From Diploptera punctata (taxonomy: Eukaryota > Arthropoda > Insecta > Blattodea > Blaberidae): a DNA stretch of 64,000 nt. How positions within the stretch are numbered: the first letter of the stretch is position 1; each line of letters starts with the position of its first letter. The translations under genes and the position numbers were made by a program. The stretch lies in assembly GCA_030220185.1 (NCBI GenBank), contig JASPKZ010000425.1, forward strand, positions 1,141,501-1,205,500. The letters are read 5' to 3'. This document shows, piece after piece, positions 52,262-61,307 of the stretch. The notes under the pieces are model-generated. The model worked only from the letters and a program-made list of their open reading frames with translations, did not search any database and was not told the DNA's origin.

Positions 52262-52580
52262 GATAAGTTTGAGTCACAGGTTTAGATCTTATATAATTAA
52301 ACATATAGAGTTTTTGCTGTGGTCCATTTCTGAAGACATACACCCATCCAAGGTTTAGTTCTTATGTAGTTAAATACCTTCAATTTTCAGTGTGGTCCGT
52401 TTCCGAAGAACTAAACCTTGGATGGGTGTACAGCTTCGGAAATGGACCACACTGAAAACTGAAGGTATTTAACTACATAAGAACTAAACCTTGGATGGGT
52501 GTACGTCTTCGGAAACGGACCACCGTGAAAACTCTGTGTGTTTTATTATATAAGACCTAAACCTGTGACTCAAACTTATC

Positions 52581-52624
52581 ATTCCTTGATAATGGTATGT
52601 GGGATCATGCCAAAACATCGGAAT
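52581..52624 (+). ncRNA. Hammerhead-like motif, F9 (U3/A8)
   Basis: Helix I AUUCC/GGAAU, core UUGAUAA, extra U, helix II GGUAUG/CAUGCC, AAA for GAA, ACAU, C17. Confidence 0.5.
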
Positions 52625-52682
52625 CAGTGGCCAGAGGCCGAACTTGAATCCAGGACGCAGAAAACCCAAGAAAACGTTCATA

Positions 52683-52744
<62 letters not shown>

Positions 52745-52745
<1 letters not shown>

Positions 52746-53040
52746 GGTTGTGTATAGTCTTACATGTTGTACAAGGTACTAATTTTGATTTTAAATTAAT
52801 TATTTATGAATTGGTTATTATTGGTGATATGGATCGCTGTAATGAAAATCCTAGTCAGCATTCACCTTAATGACAGATGAAAGTGTTAATTAACTTGGCT
52901 GCTATGTTGATTGAACTTGGGACATCCCTGATATAAACCTATTTATTCAATGATGTCTTTTTTTATATTCTAATGAAATAAAAACAAATTAGATTTAAGA
53001 CATTTTTGTATCTAAAATATTTATCTATGTTTTATTTCAG
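52745..53040. other. GNL1 intron 6 3' end
   Basis: Plain A/T-rich intron leading to a good polypyrimidine/acceptor. Confidence 0.5.
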
Positions 53041-53132
53041 TTGATCTCAGTTCATGGAGTAAGAAAATATCTGAAGAAATGGAATTAGAATTTGATGACA
53101 GTGAAGATATTGAAGTTGGAGAGACTGTTGAG
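53041..53132 (+). CDS. GNL1: GNL1 exon 7
   Basis: Acceptor TTTTATTTCAG, donor GTAAGT, 92 nt. Translates VDLSSWSKKISEEMELEFDD then SEDIEVGETVE. VDLSSW matches the vertebrate protein; the acidic tail corresponds to its Glu-rich insert. Phase 0 out. Confidence 0.9.
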
Positions 53133-53289
53133 GTAAGTTTCATTTTCCATCAAACAGTAATGAATCATACTTTATAACTCACCTCATATTTTGTATCCTT
53201 TACAGGACATTTTCAAAGGTTTTGCCAGCAATGTGGAAGTCGTAGTATCGCTGTAGCAGCTCTCGCTTTATTTGAAAAGAAAAATATAT

Positions 53290-53361
53290 GCCTAGACTGG
53301 GGTTTGAACCCAGGACCTTTGACTCTCTATGTCAATGCTCTTCCATCTGAGCTACCTAGGC
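53290..53361 (-). repeat. tRNA-like body (AGA in anticodon position)
   Basis: GCCTAGG...CTAGGC acceptor (complementary), D arm GCTC/GAGC, anticodon stem TTGAC/GTCAA with 7-nt loop ATAGAGA, T arm CTGGGTTCAAACCCC. Lacks the long variable arm of true tRNA-Ser. Confidence 0.55.
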
Positions 53362-53736
53362 CTCCAATCTAAACGCGTATTTTTCTCTTATACATAGTTA
53401 ATTCCCTAACCCCAAATGCTACGATTTTTGCAAATGGTGGCTTCTTTATTAAGAAGACTTTTTATTGGGAATTTAAACATTACTTATAAAGCCAGTAGTG
53501 CTTCTTTCAATGTTAATATTATTTTTCTTTTCAAGTATAATTTGTCTATCATTAAGATGTTTAAAAATGAATAATATTAACATTGAAAGAAGCACTACTG
53601 GCTTTATAAGTAATGTTTAAATTCCCAATAAAATGTCTTCTTAATAAAGAAGCTGCCATTTGCAAAAATCGTAGGAACGGCTCGTAGCATTTGGGGTTAG
53701 GGAATTAACTATGTATAAGAGAAAAATACGTGTTTA

Positions 53737-53803
53737 GATAGTTCAGATGGAAGAGCATTGACATAGAGAGTCAAAGGTCCTGGGTTCAAACCCTAGTCTA
53801 GGC
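53737..53803 (+). repeat. tRNA-like body, 5' acceptor deleted
   Basis: Same subfamily as 53361-53290. The acceptor 5' strand is lost by a small deletion (TGTTTAGATAGTTCAG). Confidence 0.5.
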
Positions 53804-53929
53804 ATATATTTTTCTTTTCAAATATAATTTGTCCATCATTAAGATGTTTAAAAACGAATAATATTGTTGATGTTTTTCTGACTGACTGCCTTAATGCTAG
53901 CAGAATCTCAGTAACAGTCTGGAATTGAA

Positions 53930-54310
53930 TGTCAAAAGTTGTTCCTTCATCTTAGGGAACCAAATCATAATCACAGGGGCTTAAGTCCAGTGAATGTGGT
54001 AGATGGAAAAGCACTTCCCACTCCCAGCAATGGCACAGATCAGCTACAGGGTGTTCCGTGTGCATCCGAGCAGTCCTGTATGGTAATGCCATCTCCCCAT
54101 ATGCTTTTCCACAAGACTTTCATGACATTGTCGTGTTGTATGGCCATGGCACATTGAATTTTCAACCAAGACTGCTGTTCCTGGTTTGTAAAATGGCGAA
54201 ACACAACAGCTTAGAGTGGCAACACAGAGGAGACTAACTTTCTCTGTCCAAAACATATGCGCTTTGAGAGGTATGGACGAGCGCATTTATTGTAAGATAG
54301 GTCAGACATA
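53930..54310 (-). pseudogene. Mariner-type transposase C-terminal relic
   Basis: Minus frames: SSIPLKAHMFWTEKVSLLCV, LVEKHMGRWHYHTGLLGC, and, at the left, HSLDLSPCDYDLVP, equivalent to the PPYSPDLSPCDYxLFP motif of mariner transposases. Several shifts and stops. Confidence 0.5.
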
Positions 54311-54581
54311 TATTAACATGCGACAGAACTTACAATAATTAACTGTTGGGTTTTGCTTCTACAGCAGTGTTGCCACTATGTTGTTACAGCCCACTTATTA
54401 TTTAAAAAACAGATAAAATATATAGAATATACTCGTATAATATCTTTTGTGACCATGATGGTGATTTCTTAAAATTCGAACGGGCCTTTCCAAGCTTTCT
54501 AATACCTATATATAATATTGAAGTATACTGTAATTTTTAAAATAAACATAATTGTTTTTATATTTGAAGAGAAAAATTTTC

Positions 54582-54654
54582 GCCTAGACCAAGACTCGAA
54601 CCTGGAACCTTTGGCTTTCCGGGCCAAATGCTCTACCAACTGAGCTACCGAGGT
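54582..54654 (-). repeat. tRNA-like body
   Basis: GCCTCGG-type subfamily with substitutions in the acceptor (ACCTCGG) and T arm (GGTTCGAGTCTTGG). Confidence 0.5.
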
Positions 54655-54743
54655 GAGTTGCGATAGAAGCAACAGTTTCAAAGCATTTGGCACGAGGGAA
54701 TTACAACGTATAAAGAGAAAAATTTGCGTCTAGATCGCAACTC

Positions 54744-54816
54744 GCCTCGGTAGCTCAGTTGGTAGAGAATTTGGCCCGGAAAGCCAAAGGTCTCGGGTTT
54801 GAGTCTCAGTTTAGGC
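54744..54816 (+). repeat. tRNA-like body
   Basis: GCCTCGGTAGCTCAGTTGGT start; anticodon arm TTTGGCCCGGAAAGCCAAAG; T arm CGGGTTTGAGTCTCAG decayed. Confidence 0.5.
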
Positions 54817-55046
54817 AAAAATTTTTCTCTTCAAATATAATTTATCCTTCAGTGAGAAGTGTTAAATTAATAATAAGGACATTAATAGAAGCCCTACTGG
54901 CTTTATAAAGTAGTGTTAAATTCCCAATTAATGTCTTCTTAACTAAGAGGCTGCCATATGCAAAGATAGAAGCAACGGTTTTAAAGCATTTGGCACTAGG
55001 GAATTACAACGTATAAAGAGAAAAATTTACGTCTAGATCGCAACTT

Positions 55047-55119
55047 GCCTCGGTAGCTCAGTTGGTAGAGCATTTGGCCTGGAAAGCCAAAGGTCCCGGG
55101 TTCGAGTCTCGGTCTAGGC
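55047..55119 (+). repeat. tRNA-like body
   Basis: GCCTCGG acceptor, GCATTTGGCCTGGAAAGCCA anticodon arm, CGGGTTCGAGTCTCG T arm. Confidence 0.55.
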
Positions 55120-55231
55120 AAAAATTTTTCTCTTCAAATACCCTCAGTGAGAAGTGTTAAATTAAAAATAAAAACATCATTGTTTTTGTTTATTTTTTAT
55201 TATTTCACTCACCTCATACTTCATAATTCAT

Positions 55232-55277
55232 AGCAGACCCTGGGTTTCTTCACATCTTTTGTGACATTCTCAATGCT
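55232..55277 (-). ncRNA. Hammerhead-like motif, F2 (U3/A8)
   Basis: Mirror of 55399-55444: UUGAGAA core, GAA, ACCC/GGGU helix III, C17, helix I AGCA/UGCU. Confidence 0.6.
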
Positions 55278-55398
55278 GTGTCACGTTCACAACTGACGTC
55301 CAACGGCTTTCTATCCTGCAGACTGACCTCTGCTCCATCTGGTCAGAGGTCAGTCTGCAGGATAGAAAGCCGTTGGACGTCAGTTGTGAACGTGACAC

Positions 55399-55444
55399 AG
55401 CATTGAGAATGTCACAAAAGATGTGAAGAAACCCAGGGTCTGCT
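55399..55444 (+). ncRNA. Hammerhead-like motif, F2 (U3/A8)
   Basis: Helix I AGCA/UGCU (4 bp), core UUGAGAA at 55403-55409, extra U, helix II UCAC/GUGA, GAA, helix III ACCC-A-GGGU, C17 at 55440. Confidence 0.6.
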
Positions 55445-55578
55445 GTGAATTATGAAGTATGAGGTGAGTGAAATAATAAAAAATAAACAATATTAAAAAA
55501 CCTCATAGTGTTATTTCCTATCTACATAACTTAATCATTGTTTTTATTTAAGTGCCATTCAAACTTATTTTGTTTCAG

Positions 55579-55704
55579 ATGAAAAAAGTTGATACTAGCT
55601 ATGTGGAACATGAGAAATACAAAGATGGGATCCTTACTATTGGATGCATTGGTCAGCCAAATGTTGGAAAGTCATCACTTATGAATGCCATAATGGGGAA
55701 AAAG
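55579..55704 (+). CDS. GNL1: GNL1 exon 8 (P-loop G1)
   Basis: Acceptor TTGTTTCAG, donor GTATAT. Translates MKKVDTSYVEHEKYKDGILT then IGCIGQPNVGKSSLMNAIMG. GQPNVGKSS is the Walker A/G1 motif binding the nucleotide phosphates. 42 codons, phase 0 both sides. Confidence 0.95.
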
Positions 55705-55837
55705 GTATATATTTTTTCTTTTAATTATAATAAAAATTACATTTTTAATAAATATAGCATTATAAAATTATAATACGAAGTAACATAATAAATAAGGTGA
55801 GTTTTTTTTCATCTTACCTCATAGAAGTTAAGTTCTT

Positions 55838-55880
55838 TTAGGACATGTTTCAAAACAAACTTCTGTTCTATCTTCAGCTT
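55838..55880 (-). ncRNA. Hammerhead-like motif, F1 variant
   Basis: Core CUGAAGA, extra U, helix II AGAACA/UGUUUU, GAA, ACAUGU, C17; helix I AG/CU. Confidence 0.5.
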
Positions 55881-56008
55881 GTCCAGACTGTTAATTCTTA
55901 CATTGTTGGCCCTGGATGTCTACTCCTTGTGGTTCAAAGATATGCAAGTTCCTTGGACCACAAAAATATGAAGCAGGAGTCGACAATGTAAGAATCAACA
56001 GTGTGGAG

Positions 56009-56050
56009 AGGCTGAAGATGGAACAGAAGTTTGTTTTGAAACATGTTCTA
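56009..56050 (+). ncRNA. Hammerhead-like motif, F1 variant
   Basis: Core CUGAAGA, extra U, helix II GGAACA/UGUUUU (two wobbles), GAA, ACAUGU, U17 at 56047; helix I GG/CU. Confidence 0.5.
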
Positions 56051-56261
56051 AAAGAACTCAACTTCAACTTCTATGAGGTAAGATGAAACTTTATTTATTA
56101 AAAAAATACAAAGTGACTCATGTTTTAAAAATTTCTTCAAGGAACATATGTGTTAATAAGTTTAATAATATATTAAATTAATATTGGGAAGCTAAAGCTA
56201 TTACTATAATAGAAATAAGTAAATTAATGAACACACTAAATTATTGTAATCAATGGTAAAG

Positions 56262-56450
56262 AGAAAATTTTTTGCCTCAACCAAGAATCGAACCCCAAAC
56301 CTTCAGCTTTCCATGCTGATGCTCTGACCACTGAGCCAATTCAGGCTACATTCCCATCCAAGCATAAATCCTTCCTTTACCTTACTCTCTTCGTCCCACA
56401 TTCAATGCAATGAATCATCATTCACAAATACACAATTTTTCTCAAAAAAT
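56262..56450 (-). mobile_element. tRNA-like element, third subfamily
   Basis: Body at 56274-56346 on minus: GCCTGAATTGGCTCAGTGGT start, anticodon stem TCAGC/GCTGA with loop ATGGAAA (GGA preceded by U33), T arm GGGGTTCGATTCTTG. Best-formed anticodon loop of the set, still without CCA or a terminator. Confidence 0.55.
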
Positions 56451-56454
56451 GTTC

Positions 56455-56990
56455 ACTGATGAATTTTAATTATACCTCATAATGTGTTGATATTATTCGT
56501 TTCTAAACATCTTAATGATGGACAAATTATATTTGAAAAGAAAAATATAGTAAATTAATGAGTCATTTTTACATCTTAGATGTAAAAATGACTCATTAAT
56601 TTCTTAATTAAGAACCTCATAATGTGTTTCCCATTTTTAACTTTGAATAAGAAAAATATAGGCCTAGACTGGGGTTTGAACCCAGGATCTTTGACTCTCT
56701 ATGTCAATGCTCTATCCAAGTGAGCTACCTTGGCCTCCAATCTAAATGCGTATTTTTCTCTTATGAATAGTTATTCCCTAACCCCAAATGCTACAAGCCA
56801 TTGCTACGATTTTTGCAAATAGTGGCTTCTTTATTAAGAAGACTTTTTATTGGGAATTTAAGAGTAAATACGCGTTTAGATTGGAAGCCTAGGTAGCTCA
56901 CTTGGATAGAGCATTGACATAGAGAGTCAAAGGTCCTGGGTTCAAACCCCAGTCTAGGCATATATTTTTCTTTTCAAATATAATACAGCA
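56455..56990. mobile_element. tRNA-like elements with a PLE end inserted
   Basis: Bodies at 56662-56734 (minus) and 56887-56959 (plus), AGA-type subfamily, in an inverted pair. At 56545-56640 a short PLE hairpin (GAGTCATTTTTACATCTTAG and inverse, ending AACCTCATAATG) is inserted in the left copy. Confidence 0.7.
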
Positions 56991-57266
56991 TTTTTAAATT
57001 TATTCCTTTAAGCACTTCAAATTAGCTGCTTTTTATGTGATCCTATTCACCTCAACTCTCAATCAGATAGGATCACAGCATAAATAAACCAACTAATTAA
57101 GTCATTTAGGCAAATATACTGATGTTTTTATTCTTCATTTCATACATTTCGATGATGGATGAATCATGTTTGAAGAGAAAAACTAAACAATACCTCATAA
57201 TGTTTACTTCCCAACATTAATTTAATTTACAATATAATTTTATTTTATTTATTTATTTTTTTCCAG

Positions 57267-57392
57267 GTTGTGAGTGTATCCAGAACTCCTGGGCATACCA
57301 AACATTTCCAAACAATTTTTCTAACTTCTAATGTCAGATTATGTGACTGTCCAGGTCTTGTTTTTCCATCCAAAGTTCCTAAAACTCTCCAG
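57267..57392 (+). CDS. GNL1: GNL1 exon 9 (G2/G3)
   Basis: Acceptor TTTTTTCCAG, donor GTAAGA. Translates VVSVSRTPGHTKHFQTIFLT then SNVRLCDCPGLVFPSKVPKT. RTPGHTK is the switch I/G2 region and DCPG the G3 motif. As in the other permuted GTPases, the residue after DxxG is hydrophobic (L), not the catalytic Gln of Ras. Confidence 0.95.
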
Positions 57393-57487
57393 GTAAGAAA
57401 AATGTTAACATTTATAATATGATGTTTTTATTATTAATTTAACATTTCTCAATGAAAGATAAATTAAATTTGAAGAGAAAAATTTTC

Positions 57488-57560
57488 GCCTAGACCGGGA
57501 CTCGAACCCGGGACCCTTGGCTTTCCGGGCCAAGTGCTCTACCAACTGAGCTACCGAGGC
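57488..57560 (-). repeat. tRNA-like body, array unit 1
   Basis: GCCTCGG acceptor, GCACTTGGCCCGGAAAGCCA, GGGTTCGAGTCCC, CTAGGC. Identical to units 2 and 3. Confidence 0.6.
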
Positions 57561-58255
57561 GAGTTACGATCTAGACGCAAATTTTTCTCTTATATACGTT
57601 GTAATTCCCTATCGCCAAATGCTTTTGAAACCATTGTTTCTATCTTTGCAAATGGCGGCTTCTTAGTTAAGAAGACATTTATTGGAAATTTAACATTACT
57701 TTTAAAAGCCAGTAAGGCCTCTAATGATGTTTTTATTATTAATTTAACATTTCTCAATGAAAGATAAATTAAATTTGAAGAGAAAAATTTTCGCCTAGAC
57801 CGGGACTCGAACCCGGGACCCTTGGCTTTCCGGGCCAAGTGCTCTACCAACTGAGCTACCGAGGCGAGTTACGATCTAGACGCAAATTTTTCTCTTATAT
57901 ACGTTGTAATTCCCTATCGCCAAATGCTTTTGAAACCATTGTTTCTATCTTTGCAAATGGCGGCTTCTTAGTTAAGAAGACATTTATTGGAAATTTAACA
58001 TTACTTTTAAAAGCCAGTAAGGCCTCTAATGATGTTTTTATTATTAATTTAACATTTCTCAATGAAAGATAAATTAAATTTGAAGAGAAAAATTTTCGCC
58101 TAGACCGGGACTCGAACCCGGGACCCTTGGCTTTCCGGGCCAAGTGCTCTACCAACTGAGCTACCGAGGCGAGTTACGATCTAGATCGTAACTCGCCTCG
58201 GTAGCTCAGTTGGTAGACGTATATAAGAGAAAAATTTGCGTCTAGATCGTAACTC

Positions 58256-58328
58256 GCCTCGGTAGCTCAGTTGGTAGAGCACTTGGCCCGGAAAGCCAAG
58301 GGTCCCGGGTTCGAGTCCCGGTCTAGGC
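58256..58328 (+). repeat. tRNA-like body, inverted end of array
   Basis: Same sequence as the minus-strand units, opposite orientation, followed by an A run and AATTTTCTCTTC. Confidence 0.6.
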
Positions 58329-58370
58329 GAAAAAAAAAAAAATTTTCTCTTCAAATTTAATTTATAATAT

Positions 58371-58477
58371 ATTTGAGTTTGTATTCTTTAACATTCTTAC
58401 CTCATATTTTTTTCTGTTGGAAGATCGTTTCAAAGCTATTCCTCCATCTTCAGCTTGTTCACAAACTAGTTTGTGAG
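58371..58477 (-). mobile_element. PLE end fragment, target of the 2.9-kb palindrome
   Basis: TTCTTACCTCATATTTTTTT then CATCTTCAGCTTGTTC in inverse gives a weak hammerhead-like core (CUGAAGA, U, GAA). Continues as CTACCTAGTGAT, which is duplicated around the palindrome. Confidence 0.5.
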
Positions 58478-58591
58478 CTACCTAGTGATCAACTTTTACA
58501 AGATTCATGGTGTGTTCCGTTGAGGTTTATTCAAAATTAATATAAAATTATAGAATATTCACCTGAAAGGTCCGTCTCCTCAACTTAATTA

Positions 58592-58816
58592 TCATTTAAC
58601 TGTAGCGCTTTCGGGACTTGTCCCATCATCGGCAGGATTCAAAACTGGTGTTTCACTGAAGATCTGGTAGAGGGGGTTACATGTATTGGGTTCGTTTTCG
58701 TTTATCAGGCTGTCGTTGTGAGCTGCTTTCATGATTTCCATCTCTTCGAGTACGTTTATCTTCGCTGGATTATTTTCTCTGTGCATTACTGTTAGGGTGT
58801 TTTCAATATTTAACAT
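58592..58816 (-). CDS. PLE protein C-terminus, left arm
   Basis: Frame MLNIENTLTVMHRENNPAKI to ILNPADDGTSPESATVK-type end (stop at 58592). Same as 61083-61307. The last codons are the hammerhead 58600-58635. Confidence 0.7.
   Translation of the reverse strand: MLNIENTLTVMHRENNPAKINVLEEMEIMKAAHNDSLINENEPNTCNPLYQIFSETPVLNPADDGTSPESATVK
58600..58635 (-). ncRNA. Hammerhead-like motif, F6, left arm
   Basis: Mirror of 61264-61299, same sequence. Confidence 0.6.
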
Positions 58817-59370
58817 GCAATGTCCTTCATGGATAACGTGTTTTGCATAGCTTGATTTACCTTCTGCGTGAATGAAGTCTCGAAAATGTTCTTTGAATCT
58901 GATGTTAAAACTCCTGTTTGTCCTTCCTATATAAAATTTGTTGCAGTCCTTACATGTCAGTTTATAAACTCCTTTGCTGTTGAAAATGTTATTTTCTTCA
59001 ATGTTATTGTTTATTATGTTGTTTAATTTGTTATTGGTTCTGTATGCTATTTTTTACGTTTTTATCGGCTTTCTTTAGTGTATGGCTAATTTTGTCGTTT
59101 CTTTTCCTGTGTATGTAAGTGTTATCCATGTTTTCTTGTTGTTGTCAGATTCTTTTTCTAGTTTAGTTATGTTGGTTATGTTGTTCTTCCTTTTTTGTTT
59201 TTTACGAGCCTATCTATGAATTCTTCATTGTAGCCATTGGTTTTTGCCATATACTTAATGTAGTTGAGTTCTTGGATATAATTGTCTTTGCTTAATGGGA
59301 GTTTCAACATTCTACTGACTAAGCTATTAAATGTACTAATTTCTGTTGAAAGGGGTGTGTAGAATTTTTG

Positions 59371-59895
59371 TTATGGCCAGGCATTGTTTGTGGGTTTCCG
59401 GTATATACCGATTTCTAGTTTATTGTTGTGTAGATTTTTGGTTATAGACAAATCTAAGTAGTTTATGCTGTTGTTAACTTCTATTTCTTCTGTGAAAGTG
59501 ATTTTTTCATGCATGTTGTTTAAGTCTTGTAGTATTTCTTTTTCTTTTCTGTTTTCATTTTCATATATTATTAGTACATCATCGACATATCGTGTTATTA
59601 GTTTTATGTTGAATTTGTGTATTAGTTCCTCAAAATGTTTATTTTCCAGTTCTTGTAGGAAGATTTCTGCCATTATTCCAGATGTAGGACTCCCCATCGG
59701 GATCCCGTCTTCTTGAATAAATAGTTCATTGTTAAATTGGAAGTAATTTTGCTTTATTGTTGTTGTTATTAGTTTGTTTAACTGATTGATATAGTTATCT
59801 TCAAGTTTACTGTCTGTTAGTTTTTGTTTTATTATGTTTGCTGTTTCGTTTATCGGGATATTAGTGTACAGGTTTTTTATGTCGAATGACGTCAT
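59371..59895 (-). CDS. PLE reverse transcriptase core, left arm
   Basis: Same protein as the right arm from MTSFDIKNLYTNIPINETAN to IYRKPTNNA; the frame breaks at about 59371 through a 2-bp deletion and further single-base indels near 59045, 59086 and 59200. Confidence 0.75.
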   Translation of the reverse strand: MTSFDIKNLYTNIPINETANIIKQKLTDSKLEDNYINQLNKLITTTIKQNYFQFNNELFIQEDGIPMGSPTSGIMAEIFLQELENKHFEELIHKFNIKLITRYVDDVLIIYENENRKEKEILQDLNNMHEKITFTEEIEVNNSINYLDLSITKNLHNNKLEIGIYRKPTNNAWP

Positions 59896-60000
59896 TTTAG
59901 TATTCCTATTGATTTCTAAATGCTGTAGTTTGTCTGCTAGTTCAAATGAGTTGAACTAGCAGACAAACTACAGCATTTAGAAATCAATAGGAATACTAAA

Positions 60001-60972
60001 ATGACGTCATTCGACATAAAAAACCTGTACACTAATATCCCGATAAACGAAACAGCAAACATAATAAAACAAAAACTAACAGACAGTAAACTTGAAGATA
60101 ACTATATCAATCAGTTAAACAAACTAATAACAACAACAATAAAGCAAAATTACTTCCAATTTAACAATGAACTATTTATTCAAGAAGACGGGATCCCGAT
60201 GGGGAGTCCTACATCTGGAATAATGGCAGAAATCTTCCTACAAGAACTGGAAAATAAACATTTTGAGGAACTAATACACAAATTCAACATAAAACTAATA
60301 ACACGATATGTCGATGATGTACTAATAATATATGAAAATGAAAACAGAAAAGAAAAAGAAATACTACAAGACTTAAACAACATGCATGAAAAAATCACTT
60401 TCACAGAAGAAATAGAAGTTAACAACAGCATAAACTACTTAGATTTGTCTATAACCAAAAATCTACACAACAATAAACTAGAAATCGGTATATACCGGAA
60501 ACCCACAAACAATGCTCTGGCCATAAACAAAAATTCTACACACCCCTTTCAACAGAAAATTAGTACATTTAATAGCTTAGTCAGTAGAATGTTGAAACTC
60601 CCATTAAGCAAAGACAATTATATCCAAGAACTCAACTACATTAAGTATATGGCAAAAACCAATGGCTACAATGAAGAATTCATAGATAGGCTCGTAAAAA
60701 AACAAAAAAGGAAGAACAACATAACCAACATAACTAAACTAGAAAAAGAATCTGACAACAACAAGAAAACATGGATAACACTTACATACACAGGAAAAGA
60801 AACGACAAAATTAGCCAATACACTAAAGAAAGCCGATAAAAACGTAAAAATAGCATACAGAACCAATAACAAATTAAACAACATAATAAACAATAACATT
60901 GAAGAAAATAACATTTTCAACAGCAAAGGAGTTTATAAACTGACATGTAAGGACTGCAACAAATTTATATAG
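60001..60972 (+). CDS. PLE reverse transcriptase core plus linker, right arm
   Basis: 323 open codons, entering 5'-truncated. RT motif A: SFDIKNLYTNIPIN; motif B: EDGIPMGSPTSGIMAEIF; motif C: RYVDDVLIIYE (catalytic YVDD). Then NYLDLSITKN, IYRKPTNNA (RT thumb side), the linker HPFQQKISTFNSLVSRMLKL, and the start of GIY-YIG (NSKGVYKLTCKDCNKF). The frame is cut at 60970 by a 1-base loss in an A/T run; the left arm does not have that loss. All RT catalytic aspartates are present, but the N-terminal RT portion is missing. Confidence 0.85.
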   Translation: MTSFDIKNLYTNIPINETANIIKQKLTDSKLEDNYINQLNKLITTTIKQNYFQFNNELFIQEDGIPMGSPTSGIMAEIFLQELENKHFEELIHKFNIKLITRYVDDVLIIYENENRKEKEILQDLNNMHEKITFTEEIEVNNSINYLDLSITKNLHNNKLEIGIYRKPTNNALAINKNSTHPFQQKISTFNSLVSRMLKLPLSKDNYIQELNYIKYMAKTNGYNEEFIDRLVKKQKRKNNITNITKLEKESDNNKKTWITLTYTGKETTKLANTLKKADKNVKIAYRTNNKLNNIINNNIEENNIFNSKGVYKLTCKDCNKFI

Positions 60973-61082
60973 GAAGGACAAACAGGAGTTTTAACATCAG
61001 ATTCAAAGAACATTTTCGAGACTTCATTCACGCAGAAGGTAAATCAAGCTATGCAAAACACGTTATCCATGAAGGACATCGC

Positions 61083-61307
61083 ATGTTAAATATTGAAAAC
61101 ACCCTAACAGTAATGCACAGAGAAAATAATCCAGCGAAGATAAACGTACTCGAAGAGATGGAAATCATGAAAGCAGCTCACAACGACAGCCTGATAAACG
61201 AAAACGAACCCAATACATGTAACCCCCTCTACCAGATCTTCAGTGAAACACCAGTTTTGAATCCTGCCGATGATGGGACAAGTCCCGAAAGCGCTACAGT
61301 TAAATGA
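61083..61307 (+). CDS. PLE protein C-terminus, right arm
   Basis: Continuation of the GIY-YIG protein after the frameshift: MLNIENTLTVMHRENNPAKI, NVLEEMEIMKAAHNDSLINE, YQIFSETPVLNPADDGTSPE, SATVK, stop. The final 12 codons overlap the hammerhead. Confidence 0.75.
   Translation: MLNIENTLTVMHRENNPAKINVLEEMEIMKAAHNDSLINENEPNTCNPLYQIFSETPVLNPADDGTSPESATVK
61264..61299 (+). ncRNA. Hammerhead-like motif, F6, inside the PLE frame
   Basis: Helix I CUG/CAG, core CCGAUGA (U4 to C, a silent Ala-codon change in the overlapping frame), extra U, helix II GGGAC/GUCCC with loop AA, GAA, helix III AG-CG-CU, A17 at 61296. Confidence 0.6.

Larger units (their letters stand above)
52108..52740. mobile_element. 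F9 fold-back element with (TA)n tail
   Basis: Inverted arms of about 260 bp: ATTATCAAGGAATGATAAGT mirrors ACTTATCATTCCTTGATAAT. The middle contains tandem/inverted repeats of CTAAACCTTGGATGGGTGTA. Both arms end in (TA)n, with 27 copies at 52685-52740. Hammerhead-like motif in each arm. Frames read NQWPE(A/T)ELES after the ribozyme. Confidence 0.75.
53270..53870. mobile_element. Inverted pair of tRNA-like-bearing elements (second subfamily)
   Basis: Two opposite copies: minus body at 53290-53361 and plus body at 53737-53803, centre near 53560. Shared sequence: AGCACTACTGGCTTTATAAG and inverse. Confidence 0.75.
54565..55140. mobile_element. Three tRNA-like elements in a row
   Basis: Bodies at 54582-54654 (minus), 54744-54816 (plus) and 55047-55119 (plus). 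The last two are direct repeats about 303 bp apart, the same unit length as the 57.4-58.3 kb array. Each has the AGAGAAAAATTT...AAATTTTTCTCTTCAAAT flanks. Confidence 0.75.
55188..55533. mobile_element. F2 PLE hairpin with 12-bp target duplication
   Basis: Palindrome centred near 55340 (arms about 155 bp, GACGTCCAACGGCTTTCTAT and inverse). Target duplication ATCATTGTTTTT at 55176-55187 and 55534-55545. The right side has the full 3' end (GTGTTATTTCCTATCTACAT). Lies 45 bp before GNL1 exon 8. Confidence 0.9.
55795..56095. mobile_element. F1-like PLE hairpin
   Basis: Arms: TTTCATCTTACCTCATAGAAG mirrors CTTCTATGAGGTAAGATGAA. Inner C-terminal PLE remnant (TGCAAGTTCCTTGGACCACA). Hammerhead-like motif in each arm. 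In GNL1 intron 8. Confidence 0.7.
57421..58345. mobile_element. 305-bp tandem array of tRNA-like elements plus an inverted end
   Basis: Two complete 305-bp units (57427-57731 and 57732-58036) are virtually identical, followed by a partial third unit to about 58184, then a short partial and a complete inverted body at 58194-58216 and 58256-58328. The minus bodies are at 57488-57560, 57793-57865 and 58098-58170. In GNL1 intron 9, 30 bp after exon 9. Confidence 0.9.

Noticed and set aside
57534..58155. Duplicated 77- and 86-codon frames in the 57.5-58.2 kb array
   Set aside because: They arise from the 305-bp non-coding repeat unit and its tRNA-like body; no coding signal.
57421..58345. CRISPR array
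   Set aside because: Repeats are 305 bp with no spacers and the genome is eukaryotic.
58420..58466. Hammerhead on minus strand at the palindrome target
   Set aside because: Core CUGAAGA-U and GAA exist, but helix II is only weak G-U/A-U pairing and helix III has no palindrome; not listed as a separate motif.
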